From NCBI GenBank assembly GCA_910586015.1, contig CAJUGJ010000012.1:1-64000 (forward strand): DNA of 64,000 nt. The letters are read 5' to 3'. Positions within the stretch are counted from its first letter, which is position 1; every line of letters begins with the position of its first letter. The position numbers were made by a program, and so were the translations under genes. Of this stretch, positions 34,626-43,680 are shown one piece after another. This DNA comes from an uncultured Lachnospiraceae bacterium. Its GTDB lineage: Bacteria > Bacillota > Clostridia > Lachnospirales > Lachnospiraceae. The notes under the pieces were generated by a model. It saw nothing but the letters and a program-made list of their open reading frames with translations, did not search any database and had not been told where the DNA came from.

Positions 34626-35273
34626 CTACTGTTCTGATGAAAAAAATGATAGGTTAGTAAGTTTGTAGGTTCCTTTACCAGTTTTAATTACATTTCCATC
34701 CGTTTCATGCTGATTAAGGATTCGTTGTAGCTGGCGAGTACTACAATTTAAGTGAAATGCAGTCTGTTGCAATCCTTTCAGTTCTCCCTTGTTGCATTTA
34801 TACTTCATATAAGTTAAAACTCGTTGCTTTAAGCTTGCAGGAGCAGCATCGATTGTTGTGATAGATTCCATTTTTTGTGTTAAAGATTCACATATCATCT
34901 GCAAAAACTGGCAGTTTTCCAGTAACACACTTTTGCTTGTTTCAATAGACAGAGCAAGGCAAATTACATCGTCGTTTGCTTTGGCATAAACATTGCTTGG
35001 TTGGTATAGGAAGATTTCCATTTCACCGAGTAAATCATTCTCCCTACCATTTGCAAGAGAATATACTGACCCGTCATCTCTAATAAAATAAATACTTATA
35101 GAGCCTTGAATTATAATTTGGAATAAGTGTTCTTTCTGTAATGGCATAGTAACAAATTCGCCTTTTTCGTATTGTATTGCAAATAAATGTTTCTGTAAGT
35201 CACTCATTATGGATTCAAACTTTGTTTGCTTCAAATAGGTTTCAATAAGTACTTTATCATAGAATCTTTTCAT
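34626..35273 (-). CDS. Crp/Fnr-family transcription regulator
   Basis: A 215-residue regulator. The N-terminal cyclic-nucleotide-binding-like beta barrel (about residues 10-120; EKGEFVTMPLQKEHLFQIIIQGSISIYF, DLLGEMEIF) is followed by a dimer helix and a winged helix (LKQRVLTYMKYKCNKGELK, HLNCSTRQLQRILNQ). No Fnr-type cysteines for an Fe-S cluster are seen. Start ATG 35273 lies 5 bases after GGAGAGG; an upstream in-frame ATG lacks a site. It is divergent from the MATE exporter with a palindromic site between them, so it probably controls that exporter and itself. Confidence 0.85.
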   Translation of the reverse strand: MKRFYDKVLIETYLKQTKFESIMSDLQKHLFAIQYEKGEFVTMPLQKEHLFQIIIQGSISIYFIRDDGSVYSLANGRENDLLGEMEIFLYQPSNVYAKANDDVICLALSIETSKSVLLENCQFLQMICESLTQKMESITTIDAAPASLKQRVLTYMKYKCNKGELKGLQQTAFHLNCSTRQLQRILNQHETDGNVIKTGKGTYKLTNLSFFSSEQ

Positions 35274-35291
35274 ATATTTCCTCTCCAAACA

Positions 35292-35303
35292 GGACATATG
35301 TCC
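35292..35303. promoter_or_regulatory. Palindromic operator candidate between regulator and MATE genes
   Basis: GGACATATGTCC, a perfect 12-base palindrome in the 99-base divergent gap. It lies 19 bases upstream of the Crp/Fnr start codon and upstream of the TATACT -10 box (about 35327) for the MATE gene. Likely the binding site of the adjacent regulator. Confidence 0.5.
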
Positions 35304-35372
35304 GAGTTTTTCAACCAATTATAGAGTATACTGATAAAAAATACAAGAAACAGATTATGGAGGTTAAATTTA

Positions 35373-36716
35373 ATGACAACGGTATTTGAAGAAAAAAACA
35401 TTTCAAAAGCGATTATGCGTATGGGATTGCCCGCTATGTTAGGTCAGCTCACAACTCTGATTTATAACATTGCAGATACTTTTTTTGTCTCTTTAACAAA
35501 AGAACCTACAATGATCGCTGCGGTTACATTATGTACTCCAATTCTTTTGATTATTATGTCTATTGCCTCTATTTTTGGCATGGGTGGAAATAGTGTGATT
35601 GCCAGACTCTTAGGGGAGAATAAGAATAAAGAAGTCAAAAATACACTGAATTTTTGTCTGTATGCAATGGTGTTTGCTGGGATTATTATTTTGCTCGTTG
35701 GTGTCCTCTTTATGGAACCGATAGCGAAAATATCAGGTGCTGATGCCGAAAATATAACTTATACCTATGATTATCTGAAATATATTTTTCTTGGTTCACC
35801 CTTTATTATCCTTTCTAATGGATTAGTTCATCTTTTTCGTTCACTTGGCTTTATTAAGGAAAGCACTATCGGACTGGCTATTGGAAATTCCATCAATATC
35901 ATTTTTGACTTTATTTTTATTGTATTATTGGATTGGGGAACGGTTGGCGCTGCACTTGCTACATCCTTTGGTTTCTTCTGCTCTACAATTTATTATTTGG
36001 CTTGTATGATTAGGGCAGAGAGAAAAGGAAATCAGATAATATCGCTTTCGATTAAATATTTTGCGCCGCATAAAAAGATGATCGGTAGTGTAATAAGCAT
36101 CGGGATACCCGGTGCGCTTATTACCGTTTTACTCAGTGTTTCCAATATCGTTCTTAATAACTTTATCGGAATTTATGGTTCTAATGCAGTTGCATCATAT
36201 GGAATTGCCTACAAAGTTGATATGGTTCCAATCATGCTTTCGGTTGGTCTTTCACAGGGAGTCGCTCCATTGGTAGGATATTATTACGGTGCTGGAAAAA
36301 GAGATCGTATGTCGCAAGTGATAAAAACATCTACAATTTATGGAGTCGTTTTGGGAGTAATCTTTTTAGTTGTATTTTGTTTGTTTGGAACAAAACTGGC
36401 AAGCATATTTCTTCATGATGAATCACTTATACATCAAGCGGGATATTTTATCAGCATTTTAGGTCTGTCGGCACCAATGCTTGGTATTATCAATATGATA
36501 ACGAGTTATTTTCAAGCATTAGGCGTGGCAGTAAAATCTTTGCTTATTACAATTATGAGAAATGTAATATTATTTATCCCGACAGTGATGATCCTAAATA
36601 GTCTGTGGCAATTAAACGGTGTCATTGCTGCACAGCCTGTTGTAGAAACTGTTTTAGCGATTATTTGTATTGTGATGTATGTAAAAGATTCAAGTATGAC
36701 CACCTTGCAGCAGTAG
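35373..36716 (+). CDS. MATE-family multidrug efflux transporter
   Basis: A 447-residue membrane protein with about 12 helices in two MatE halves. The start region AIMRMGLPAMLGQLTTLIYNIADTFFV and the repeat of a GIPGALITVL...IVLNNFIG block in the second half are typical of NorM/DinF-like MATE exporters, which use Na+ or H+ to expel cationic compounds. TATGGAGGTT precedes the ATG. The divergent Crp/Fnr regulator suggests inducible expression. Confidence 0.9.
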   Translation: MTTVFEEKNISKAIMRMGLPAMLGQLTTLIYNIADTFFVSLTKEPTMIAAVTLCTPILLIIMSIASIFGMGGNSVIARLLGENKNKEVKNTLNFCLYAMVFAGIIILLVGVLFMEPIAKISGADAENITYTYDYLKYIFLGSPFIILSNGLVHLFRSLGFIKESTIGLAIGNSINIIFDFIFIVLLDWGTVGAALATSFGFFCSTIYYLACMIRAERKGNQIISLSIKYFAPHKKMIGSVISIGIPGALITVLLSVSNIVLNNFIGIYGSNAVASYGIAYKVDMVPIMLSVGLSQGVAPLVGYYYGAGKRDRMSQVIKTSTIYGVVLGVIFLVVFCLFGTKLASIFLHDESLIHQAGYFISILGLSAPMLGIINMITSYFQALGVAVKSLLITIMRNVILFIPTVMILNSLWQLNGVIAAQPVVETVLAIICIVMYVKDSSMTTLQQ

Positions 36717-36850
36717 TCAAAATCAGCAAATCCATCAAGACACTGAGATGATGTCCGAATAGCAAAAATGATAGTAATAATTTTTGATTATGAAATCCAC
36801 TTTGGTTAGCGAAAGGGGTTTTAAGGAGAATAAGCCTGACAATGTAAAGC

Positions 36851-36878
36851 AGCGGCATAGCTTTTTGGCTACACCGCT
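36851..36878. terminator. Hairpin between MATE and TldE genes
   Basis: GCGG-CA-TAGC (36852-36861) pairs with GCTA-CA-CCGC (36868-36877), six-base T-rich loop. It sits between the convergent MATE and TldE genes. No long T-run follows on either strand, so termination is only likely, not certain. Confidence 0.4.
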
Positions 36879-36955
36879 ACCTTATATAAAACTTCGTTAT
36901 CGTATCTATCTAATAGCCCCTCTTATTTTAGAATTATTTAGATCACTGTAAAATA

Positions 36956-38230
36956 TCAGCAACCTGCTACTTTAATATCTTTTAGTAAAACTGCATATGG
37001 GCCTTCAAACCCTTTTTCTTTTTGTAATTCTTTTGAGAAAACAAGTTCCTTTTGTGCCTCTAAAATATTTCCACTGATCGATCCGCCAGTTACTGGAGTT
37101 ATTGTTGTCCCATCGCTTAAAAATGCCAATCGGATCTCTCCTCCAAAGTGTCCAGTAAAGGAATCCATCTGAAAATCAGAAAAATTTATTACATGAAGAT
37201 ATTTTCCCTGTTTTAATTCCTCCATTGATTTACTTCCAGCAGGCATTTGATATCTGCGATAATTTCCTGTTGGCTCTATATTTAGGTAATAGGAAAATCT
37301 ACAAGTACCATGAATTGTCTTTAGTACACTGTCTTCTAATAATACACGATCTTTCATAGAAATTCCCTCAACACTATAAGGTTCTCTTGCCTTTAGAGTA
37401 AGATTTAATTTTTCTCCTGTGATTTGCTCTCCCTGTATCATCATACCAGTCTGATAATTGGAATACTTTGGATAAATCATCCCTGCTCCAGAACGTGAAA
37501 TATAATAGCTAATTAATTCTTTTACACTATTACCTGATAACAGCACGGAATACGTTCCGGCAGCAGGTGCCTTTATTGCTTGTGCTCTTGCTTTGGTTAA
37601 ATTTAAAGTTTCTGCCACTTTAGTACGCAGTGCGTCAGTATCAAGATCATCATAGGCAAAGTCCTGATAAGTTTCTACATCTTGTGGCTCTTTGCATTGA
37701 GCAACAAATTCTCCATTGACGCGATTTACTTTATATCCTACGTCAATCCCTTCTGAATTGATAATATGGCAGGTCTCCCGATTGATAAATAACTCAGCCG
37801 AGTTTAAAAAAACATCTTTTTGTGTATCCTCTGCAAATAGTGCTTCTGTCATCTTTTTAGCAATCTCTTCTAATGTAAGAGAACTTAATCCACTCTCTAA
37901 CGTTATAAATTCTTCTTTCGTTCCAGATGGTAATTCATAGTATGGATTGCTTACAAAGGAAGCAGAAAAATAAGCATCTTTTATCTTTTGATTTAACTCA
38001 TCTTGTGTCATGCTTTCTGAAAGTTCCACTTCAGAAGAACCTAAATTTTTCTTTCCATCTTTTTCGAAATCACGGTATACTGTTATATTATATTTGTGTA
38101 CCTTTTTTCCTCGACGCATATCTAGCTTACGACGAATAAAAAATAACTCTAACTGCTCTGCCTCTACCTCATTGATCCGATATTTTATAATATTATTGTG
38201 ATTAAATGCTTTTAAAATTTGTTCTATCAT
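36956..38230 (-). CDS. TldE/PmbA-like subunit of the TldD/TldE peptidase
   Basis: A 424-residue protein of the TldD/PmbA superfamily without the HExxxH zinc motif, as expected for the non-catalytic TldE partner. The C-terminal half has the family strands (AAGTYSVLLSGNSVKELISYY, LKAREPYSVEGISMKDRVLLE, NFSDFQMDSFTGHFGGEIRLAF). It lies 15 bases after tldD and is co-transcribed. The heterodimer degrades unfolded peptides and, in E. coli, trims microcin B17. It is presumably the housekeeping pair in this genome and may assist the RiPP cluster. Confidence 0.82.
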   Translation of the reverse strand: MIEQILKAFNHNNIIKYRINEVEAEQLELFFIRRKLDMRRGKKVHKYNITVYRDFEKDGKKNLGSSEVELSESMTQDELNQKIKDAYFSASFVSNPYYELPSGTKEEFITLESGLSSLTLEEIAKKMTEALFAEDTQKDVFLNSAELFINRETCHIINSEGIDVGYKVNRVNGEFVAQCKEPQDVETYQDFAYDDLDTDALRTKVAETLNLTKARAQAIKAPAAGTYSVLLSGNSVKELISYYISRSGAGMIYPKYSNYQTGMMIQGEQITGEKLNLTLKAREPYSVEGISMKDRVLLEDSVLKTIHGTCRFSYYLNIEPTGNYRRYQMPAGSKSMEELKQGKYLHVINFSDFQMDSFTGHFGGEIRLAFLSDGTTITPVTGGSISGNILEAQKELVFSKELQKEKGFEGPYAVLLKDIKVAGC

Positions 38231-38245
38231 TTTCTTAGCCCTTTC

Positions 38246-39679
38246 TTAACCCAAACGTATTTTGGCTTTAATATAAGGACCACCATCTGAAACTTTTACC
38301 CATTCCTTATATCCTTTGCCACACATACCGCCTCCGCCAAGTTCTATTTTATCTGATACCATAGAAATCGACTTTAAAAGATCTGGTACATATCCAGTTA
38401 AAACTATTGGAGAAAAGATTTTTCCTGTCAATTTTCCATCTTTAATTTCTCTAGCAAAATTTACCATACACTGAATTCCCCAGTTCTTTGGATCTTCCAT
38501 TCCACTTGTAGCATTATCTAATAAAAAACCATCCTTTATGGAAGCGATCATATCCTCTACACTATCTTTCCCTGCCTCAAAAAATGTATTGGTCATACGA
38601 GTATATGCTTTCCGTTCGTAACTTTCTCGTCTTCCATTGCCAGTCGGTTTTGTTTCTAAGAGCATTGCAGACTGACTGTCACTAAGACCTGCAACTAAAA
38701 TTCCATGATCGATAATCATAGTATCTTTTGCTGGAACTCCCTCATCATCAAAGAAATAAGATGCTACTTCTTTTGTTGCAGCTGCACCGTCGTGCATAGT
38801 AATTAAAGGAGACGCCACCTGTTTTCCTATAAATTGTTCCGCCTGTGCACGTTTCTTTACAAACATATCCATTTCCACACCATGTCCAAATGCTTCATGT
38901 ACAATCATACCCGTTACATTTGGAGTACAGATACATTCATATTCTCCCGGCTTAATGGATTCACTTTCCAATAACTCAACCGCAGTATTTACTACAACTG
39001 GAATTCCCTGTTCCAATTTATCTAAAATCTCTGCTCCACCTAAATTGGAATAGCTCTGATAGCAGTCTTTAATCTCTTCTCCCCGAACTGCCAATGCACT
39101 AACTCCTGCGGTCATCCACAAAACATTCTGTTCCATATCGCGGTTTTTAGATAAAAACAATTTATTATACTTTTGATAATTACAAAATACATTACAATCT
39201 AAAATTTTCTCATTCGCTTCTTTGCCCTGTTTGCTTAACGCTACTAGACGATTTATAATAGTTTCATCCCCTAATTGTTCTGGATCAATCTCATATTCCG
39301 TACTCTCACAAAATGTCAAAGATTCATCTGGAAGGGGTTTATAGTTACTTAACTCTAATCCCTCTGGTAAAACATTAGAGGATGAACTTAGTAAATGACG
39401 AATATCTTCTATAATTTCTTCTATTTTTTCTTCTGTAATATCATTATAGGAAAATTCTGAATAACTGCTGCCATCATAGACCTTTATCACAAAACCACGA
39501 CCTGCCAAAAGTCCAGATTCTCCTGCATAAATACCCTGCTTTGATACACCGTACTGTTTTGATACAGAATCTGATGCAAGAATAGATACATAAGAATATT
39601 CCTGTAATAGTCTGTCGAGCAGAGTACGAAGCAAAGACTTTATTTGTTTTAAATAATTGCTTGACTTTACTTTCATCAT
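38246..39679 (-). CDS. tldD: TldD zinc metallopeptidase (housekeeping)
   Basis: A 477-residue TldD with the zinc motif HEAFGHGVEMD (His/Glu/His of HExxxH, about residue 265) and the conserved Cys/Gly-rich C-terminus LGGGGMCGKGY. Other family blocks: GIYAGESGLLAGRGFVIKVYDG near the start, TKPTGNGRRESYERKAYTRMTNT, and SGMEDPKNWGIQC. Start is one of two tandem ATGs after AAAGGAATTG. Unlike the cluster-borne copy at 10722 it keeps the full-length N-terminal domain. Confidence 0.9.
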   Translation of the reverse strand: MMKVKSSNYLKQIKSLLRTLLDRLLQEYSYVSILASDSVSKQYGVSKQGIYAGESGLLAGRGFVIKVYDGSSYSEFSYNDITEEKIEEIIEDIRHLLSSSSNVLPEGLELSNYKPLPDESLTFCESTEYEIDPEQLGDETIINRLVALSKQGKEANEKILDCNVFCNYQKYNKLFLSKNRDMEQNVLWMTAGVSALAVRGEEIKDCYQSYSNLGGAEILDKLEQGIPVVVNTAVELLESESIKPGEYECICTPNVTGMIVHEAFGHGVEMDMFVKKRAQAEQFIGKQVASPLITMHDGAAATKEVASYFFDDEGVPAKDTMIIDHGILVAGLSDSQSAMLLETKPTGNGRRESYERKAYTRMTNTFFEAGKDSVEDMIASIKDGFLLDNATSGMEDPKNWGIQCMVNFAREIKDGKLTGKIFSPIVLTGYVPDLLKSISMVSDKIELGGGGMCGKGYKEWVKVSDGGPYIKAKIRLG

Positions 39680-39716
39680 TTTTACTGCAATTCCTTTCTT
39701 TTCTTATACTTTGACG

Positions 39717-39757
39717 AAACGCCAAAAAGTCCTATAGATATTGACTTTTTGGCGTTT
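39717..39757. terminator. Inverted repeat after transketolase
   Basis: A perfect 15-bp stem, AAACGCCAAAAAGTC (39717-39731) with its complement (39743-39757), 11-base loop. It lies between the transketolase stop and tldD start. The T-tract is inside the stem and no T-run follows on the minus strand, so it may be a weak terminator or a processing hairpin. Confidence 0.6.
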
Positions 39758-39769
39758 ATAATGAAATGA

Positions 39770-41755
39770 TTACTTTATAACTTCTTTTACTGCACCTACT
39801 ACATTTTCTGTTGTAAAGCCAAATTTTTTAAATAGAGTAGATGCTGGCGCGGATGCTCCAAAACCTGTCATTGTAATTACTTTGCCATCCAATCCAACAT
39901 ATTTGCCCCATCCAAAGTCACTTAATGCTTCTACCGCAACTCTAGCACGAACTTTATTTGGAAGAATCTGTTCTTTATATTCTTGTGATTGTTCTTCAAA
40001 GATATCCATACAAGGCATAGAAACTACTCTGACATCAATTCCGTCTTTTGCTAGTTCTGCCTTTGCCTTAACAGCAAGTTCCACTTCTGAGCCAGTTGCA
40101 ATAATAATAGCATCTGGTGTTTCTTTTGAGGAATCCTCTAAAATATAAGCACCTTTGAGGGCTTCTTTTGAAGAACCTGCTAACTGTGGAAGATTCTGTC
40201 TTGTTAAAACTAAAGCTGTTGGAGTTTCTTTTGAAGTTACTGCAGAATACCAAGCTGCAATCGTTTCTGTTGCATCTGCTGGACGGAATACGTGGAAATT
40301 TGGCATAGAACGAAGCATTGCAAGCTGTTCAATTGGCTCGTGGGTTGGACCATCTTCTCCAACGCCGATACTATCATGTGTCAGTACATAAGTTGTCGGA
40401 ATGTGCATAATTGCAGAAAGTCTTGCCATTGGCTTTACATAATCACTAAATACAAAGAAGGTAGAAACAAAAGCTCTCATTCCATGTAATGTCATACCAT
40501 TTCCAATAGCTGCCATCGCCAATTCACGAACTCCAAAATGCAGATTTCTGCCTGAATAGTTATCTTTTGAGAAATCTCCTTCATCCTTCATATAGGTCTT
40601 TGTAGAAGGTGCAAGATCGGCTGCACCACCGATAAAGTTTGGAACATAGTTTTTAATTCTATTAATAATCTGACCAGAAAGATTTCTAGTTGCTTCTGGC
40701 TTCTCGTCATACTTCCAGAATTCTTCATTTTCCAATAACGGAACTGCTATATCCAAATTAAATTCTTTCTCCCAAGCTTCTTTCATCTCTGGATACTCTT
40801 TGCAGTATTGTGCAAACATAGTATTCCAAGCTTCTTCATCCTTTGCCTTTTCCTGTGTGATTGCACGATAATTAGCATAAACTTCTTCTGGTACAAAGAA
40901 TGGCTCTTGTGAAGGCCAGCCTAAATTCTCTTTTAATGCTGCTACATTTTCTTCTCCAAGAGGTTCTCCATGAGCACTTGCCTTGCCCTGTTTTGCTGGA
41001 CAGCCATATCCTATCTGTGTCTTTATCATAATCATAGACGGATGTTGTTTGTCTGCTTTTGCTTCATCAATCGCTTTTCCAATCTCGTCTAAATTATTAC
41101 CATCTTCTACTACTAATGTCTGGAATCCAAACGCTTCAAAACGTTTGCAAACATCTTCTGTAAATGCGATCTGTGTACTTCCCTCAATCGAAATCTGATT
41201 GGAATCATAAAGTACAATCAGTTTATTAAGTCCAAGTGTTCCAGCTAAAGAAAATGCCTCAGAGGAGATTCCTTCCATCATACAGCCATCGCCACCTAAT
41301 ACATATGTATAATGATCGACAACTGGATAGTTTTCTTTATTAAATTTTGCTGCTAGATGTGCCTCTGCCATCGCCATTCCTACTGCCATTCCCATACCTG
41401 CTCCAAGAGGACCTGTCGTTGCCTCTACGCCTTTGGTATGGCGATATTCTGGATGACCTGGAGTTAAGGAATCTAACTGGCGAAACTGCATCAAATCTTC
41501 TTTCGTTAAACCATAGCCAAATAAATGAAGAAGAGAATATAATAAAGTAGAACCATGTCCACCGGACAGAATAAAACGATCTCTATTTGTCCAGTCTGGA
41601 TTTGCTGGATTGTGTTTCATCTTCTTTGCCCACAACTCATAGGCAACCGCTGCACATCCTAATGGGAGTCCCGGGTGACCACTCTTTGCCTTCTGTACTG
41701 CATCCGCAGCCAGAACACGGATTGAATTTACTGACATTACATCAATATTGTTCAT
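39770..41755 (-). CDS. tkt: Transketolase
   Basis: A full-length (661-residue) transketolase of the non-oxidative pentose phosphate pathway, transferring two-carbon units with thiamine diphosphate. Blocks: SGHPGLPLGCAAVAYELW, TPGHPEYRHTKGVE..TGPLGAGM, the TPP motif GDGCMMEGISSEA..AG..GLNKL with DSNQISI, and the pyrimidine-domain FVSTFFVFSDY and HDSIGVGEDGPTHEPIEQL. It follows transaldolase by 33 bases; both come from the promoter at 42535-42563, forming a compact pentose phosphate operon. Confidence 0.95.
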   Translation of the reverse strand: MNNIDVMSVNSIRVLAADAVQKAKSGHPGLPLGCAAVAYELWAKKMKHNPANPDWTNRDRFILSGGHGSTLLYSLLHLFGYGLTKEDLMQFRQLDSLTPGHPEYRHTKGVEATTGPLGAGMGMAVGMAMAEAHLAAKFNKENYPVVDHYTYVLGGDGCMMEGISSEAFSLAGTLGLNKLIVLYDSNQISIEGSTQIAFTEDVCKRFEAFGFQTLVVEDGNNLDEIGKAIDEAKADKQHPSMIMIKTQIGYGCPAKQGKASAHGEPLGEENVAALKENLGWPSQEPFFVPEEVYANYRAITQEKAKDEEAWNTMFAQYCKEYPEMKEAWEKEFNLDIAVPLLENEEFWKYDEKPEATRNLSGQIINRIKNYVPNFIGGAADLAPSTKTYMKDEGDFSKDNYSGRNLHFGVRELAMAAIGNGMTLHGMRAFVSTFFVFSDYVKPMARLSAIMHIPTTYVLTHDSIGVGEDGPTHEPIEQLAMLRSMPNFHVFRPADATETIAAWYSAVTSKETPTALVLTRQNLPQLAGSSKEALKGAYILEDSSKETPDAIIIATGSEVELAVKAKAELAKDGIDVRVVSMPCMDIFEEQSQEYKEQILPNKVRARVAVEALSDFGWGKYVGLDGKVITMTGFGASAPASTLFKKFGFTTENVVGAVKEVIK

Positions 41756-41788
41756 TTTTATCCTCCATTTATCTTACAATCTCTATTT

Positions 41789-42442
41789 TTAATCTCCAAA
41801 AACGGCACGATAATCTTTTTGGAATTTTTCAATTCCAATATCTGTTAAAGGATGTTTTGTACACTGCTCAATTACACTGTAAGGTACAGTTGCAATATCT
41901 GCACCTGCTAAAGCACAATCGGTAATATGGATAGGATTGCGGATACTTGCTGCAATAATTTCTGTTTTAATATTATAGTTTTTGAAAATTGTTGCAATGG
42001 TACGTATTAAATCAATACCTGCAGTAGAAATATCATCTAAACGTCCTAAGAATGGAGAAACATAAGTTGCACCTGCCTTAGCTGCCAAAAGAGCCTGATT
42101 TGCAGAAAAAATAAGAGTGACATTTGTCTTAATTCCCTCAGCAGAAAGTGCTTTTGTTGCCTTTAAGCCTTCTACTGTCATTGGAATCTTAACTATCATA
42201 TTTTTATGGATCTTGGCAATTTCACGTCCCTCTTTAATCATTCCCTCTGCATCTACTGTTGTTGCCTTAACTTCTCCACTGATTGGACCATCTACTATAG
42301 AAGTAATTTCTTTAATTACCTCAACAAAATCTCTTCCCTCTTTTGCAATCAAAGATGGATTCGTGGTAACACCACAGATCACTCCCATATCATTTGCCTT
42401 TTTGATATCCTCTACATTTGCTGTGTCAATAAAAAACTTCAT
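41789..42442 (-). CDS. tal: Transaldolase, TalC/fructose-6-phosphate aldolase type
   Basis: A 217-residue short transaldolase (TalC/FSA subfamily). MKFFIDTANVEDIKKA, GVTTNPSLIAKEG, the Schiff-base lysine in IVKIPMTVEGLKA (about residue 84), NVTLIFSANQALLAAKAGATYVSPFLGRLDD and IIAASIRNPIH are all present. It moves a dihydroxyacetone unit between sugar phosphates and works with the adjacent transketolase. Start ATG is preceded by AGGAGGGCTTTATCT. Confidence 0.93.
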   Translation of the reverse strand: MKFFIDTANVEDIKKANDMGVICGVTTNPSLIAKEGRDFVEVIKEITSIVDGPISGEVKATTVDAEGMIKEGREIAKIHKNMIVKIPMTVEGLKATKALSAEGIKTNVTLIFSANQALLAAKAGATYVSPFLGRLDDISTAGIDLIRTIATIFKNYNIKTEIIAASIRNPIHITDCALAGADIATVPYSVIEQCTKHPLTDIGIEKFQKDYRAVFGD

Positions 42443-42534
42443 AGATAAAGCCCTCCTATTTTCATAAAAATTATTCCATTGACTGCTTGTACTAAAATAG
42501 TTTTCATTAATGTAAAATAATTTTACTTAATCTA

Positions 42535-42563
42535 AATATACTATATTTTGTACAATTATGCAA
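42535..42563 (-). promoter_or_regulatory. Promoter of the transaldolase-transketolase operon
   Basis: On the minus strand TTGCAT (42563-42558), 17-base spacer, TATATT (42540-42535). About 85 bases of leader follow before the transaldolase start; no structure was recognised there. Confidence 0.6.
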
Positions 42564-42613
42564 GCCAAAAATGGTCTCGTTTTGTATAGAATTTATTGAA
42601 TATCCAACTCTTT

Positions 42614-43342
42614 CTAAAGTTGGGAAAATATTTCTCCAAGCCCTGCATTCATTAATAAATCTGCATCCCTATCATATGGGGTAACCGATTTATTGATTAA
42701 TACTAACTTGTCCCCCTGATAATACCGGATCAATCCCGCAGCAGGATACACAGAAAGAGATGTACCACCAATGATCAGTATTTGTGCATTTTTAATCAAC
42801 TCAACTGCTTCTTTCATTACCTGTTCGTTTAATGCTTCTTCATACAAAACCACATCTGGCTTAATAACTCCTCCACAATTACAATGCGGAATTTCTTCGC
42901 TTTTTGTTACCACTTCTATATCATAATACTTTCCACATTCTGTACAGTAATTTCGAAAAATCGATCCATGTAATTCATATACCTGTTTACTTCCTGCCTT
43001 TTGGTGAAGTCCATCGATATTTTGAGTAATAATGGCTTTTAATTTACCCCTCTGCTCTAATTGAGCTAACTTTTTATGTGTAATATTTGGCTCTGCGTTC
43101 AAACAAAGCATCTTATCACGATAAAATCTATAAAATTCTTTTGTATTTCTTAGAAAAAATGTATGGCTTAAAATCGTCTCTGGAGGATATTGATATTTCA
43201 TATGATATAATCCATCTATACTTCGAAAGTCAGGAATTCCACTTTCTGTTGATACTCCTGCGCCTCCAAAGAAAACAATATTATCACTTTTTTCTATATA
43301 TCCTTTTAACTGTTCCACCTTTTGTACTTCAGGTTCTAACAT
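42614..43342 (-). CDS. cobB: NAD-dependent protein deacylase, Sir2 family
   Basis: A 242-residue sirtuin that removes acyl groups from lysines, consuming NAD+. NAD-binding block GAGVSTESGIPDFR (about residues 28-41), TQNIDGLHQKAG, catalytic His in YELHGS (about 122), and the zinc cysteines in YCTECGKYYD and HCNCGG. Length and motifs fit CobB/SrtN class U-like bacterial sirtuins. It has its own promoter and stands alone. Confidence 0.92.
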   Translation of the reverse strand: MLEPEVQKVEQLKGYIEKSDNIVFFGGAGVSTESGIPDFRSIDGLYHMKYQYPPETILSHTFFLRNTKEFYRFYRDKMLCLNAEPNITHKKLAQLEQRGKLKAIITQNIDGLHQKAGSKQVYELHGSIFRNYCTECGKYYDIEVVTKSEEIPHCNCGGVIKPDVVLYEEALNEQVMKEAVELIKNAQILIIGGTSLSVYPAAGLIRYYQGDKLVLINKSVTPYDRDADLLMNAGLGEIFSQL

Positions 43343-43397
43343 CTATCCTACCCTCTTCCTACATCCTTGTTCATCTTCACTATGTTCTATCTCTTTT

Positions 43398-43426
43398 ACT
43401 ATATCGGTCTTCTAAGTTCCTGTCAA
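43398..43426 (-). promoter_or_regulatory. Promoter of the sirtuin gene
   Basis: On the minus strand TTGACA (43426-43421), 17-base spacer, TATAGT (43403-43398), a near-consensus sigma-A promoter about 55 bases before the start codon. Confidence 0.75.
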
Positions 43427-43579
43427 GATTTATTGTATATTCTTTACCTTTTTTTAATACAAGAGATGTATTAATAATACCATACATCTTTTGGAATAAT
43501 TCTAAATTTTATTTAAAAAATAACCAAAAATCCAATTTTCAAACAAGAAAGTTCACAAAACGAACTCTGTATCTTGTAT

Positions 43580-43625
43580 GTTATCCACAGTTATCCACAG
43601 TATATTGTGGATAACTGTGGATAAC
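43580..43625. repeat. Palindrome of four perfect DnaA boxes
   Basis: The 338-base gap between the sirtuin gene and spmB holds a perfect inverted repeat: two 20-base arms (43580-43599 and 43606-43625) around a six-base spacer GTATAT. Each arm consists of two DnaA boxes TTATCCACA, head to tail at 10-base spacing (43581-43589 and 43591-43599; on the other strand 43606-43614 and 43616-43624). No T-run follows, so it is not a classical terminator. The rest of the gap shows only the sirtuin promoter and AT-rich sequence. Confidence 0.85.
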
Positions 43626-43680
43626 TTCAAACAATGATCAACTTTATACGTACAACTTTTTACTATCCTACACATAACCT

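Noticed and set aside
39717..39757. Long inverted repeat as an insertion-sequence end
   Set aside because: Only one copy in the window, no transposase near it, and its position directly after transketolase fits a transcript-end hairpin.
43087..43614. Plus-strand reading frame of about 175 residues overlapping the sirtuin gene and the DnaA-box region
   Set aside because: No ribosome-binding site, codons are shadows of the sirtuin gene and intergenic AT-rich sequence, and it ends within the palindrome.
43580..43625. DnaA-box palindrome as the chromosomal origin
   Set aside because: No dnaA, dnaN, AT-rich unwinding trio or rpmH nearby; four boxes in a palindrome are not an oriC layout.
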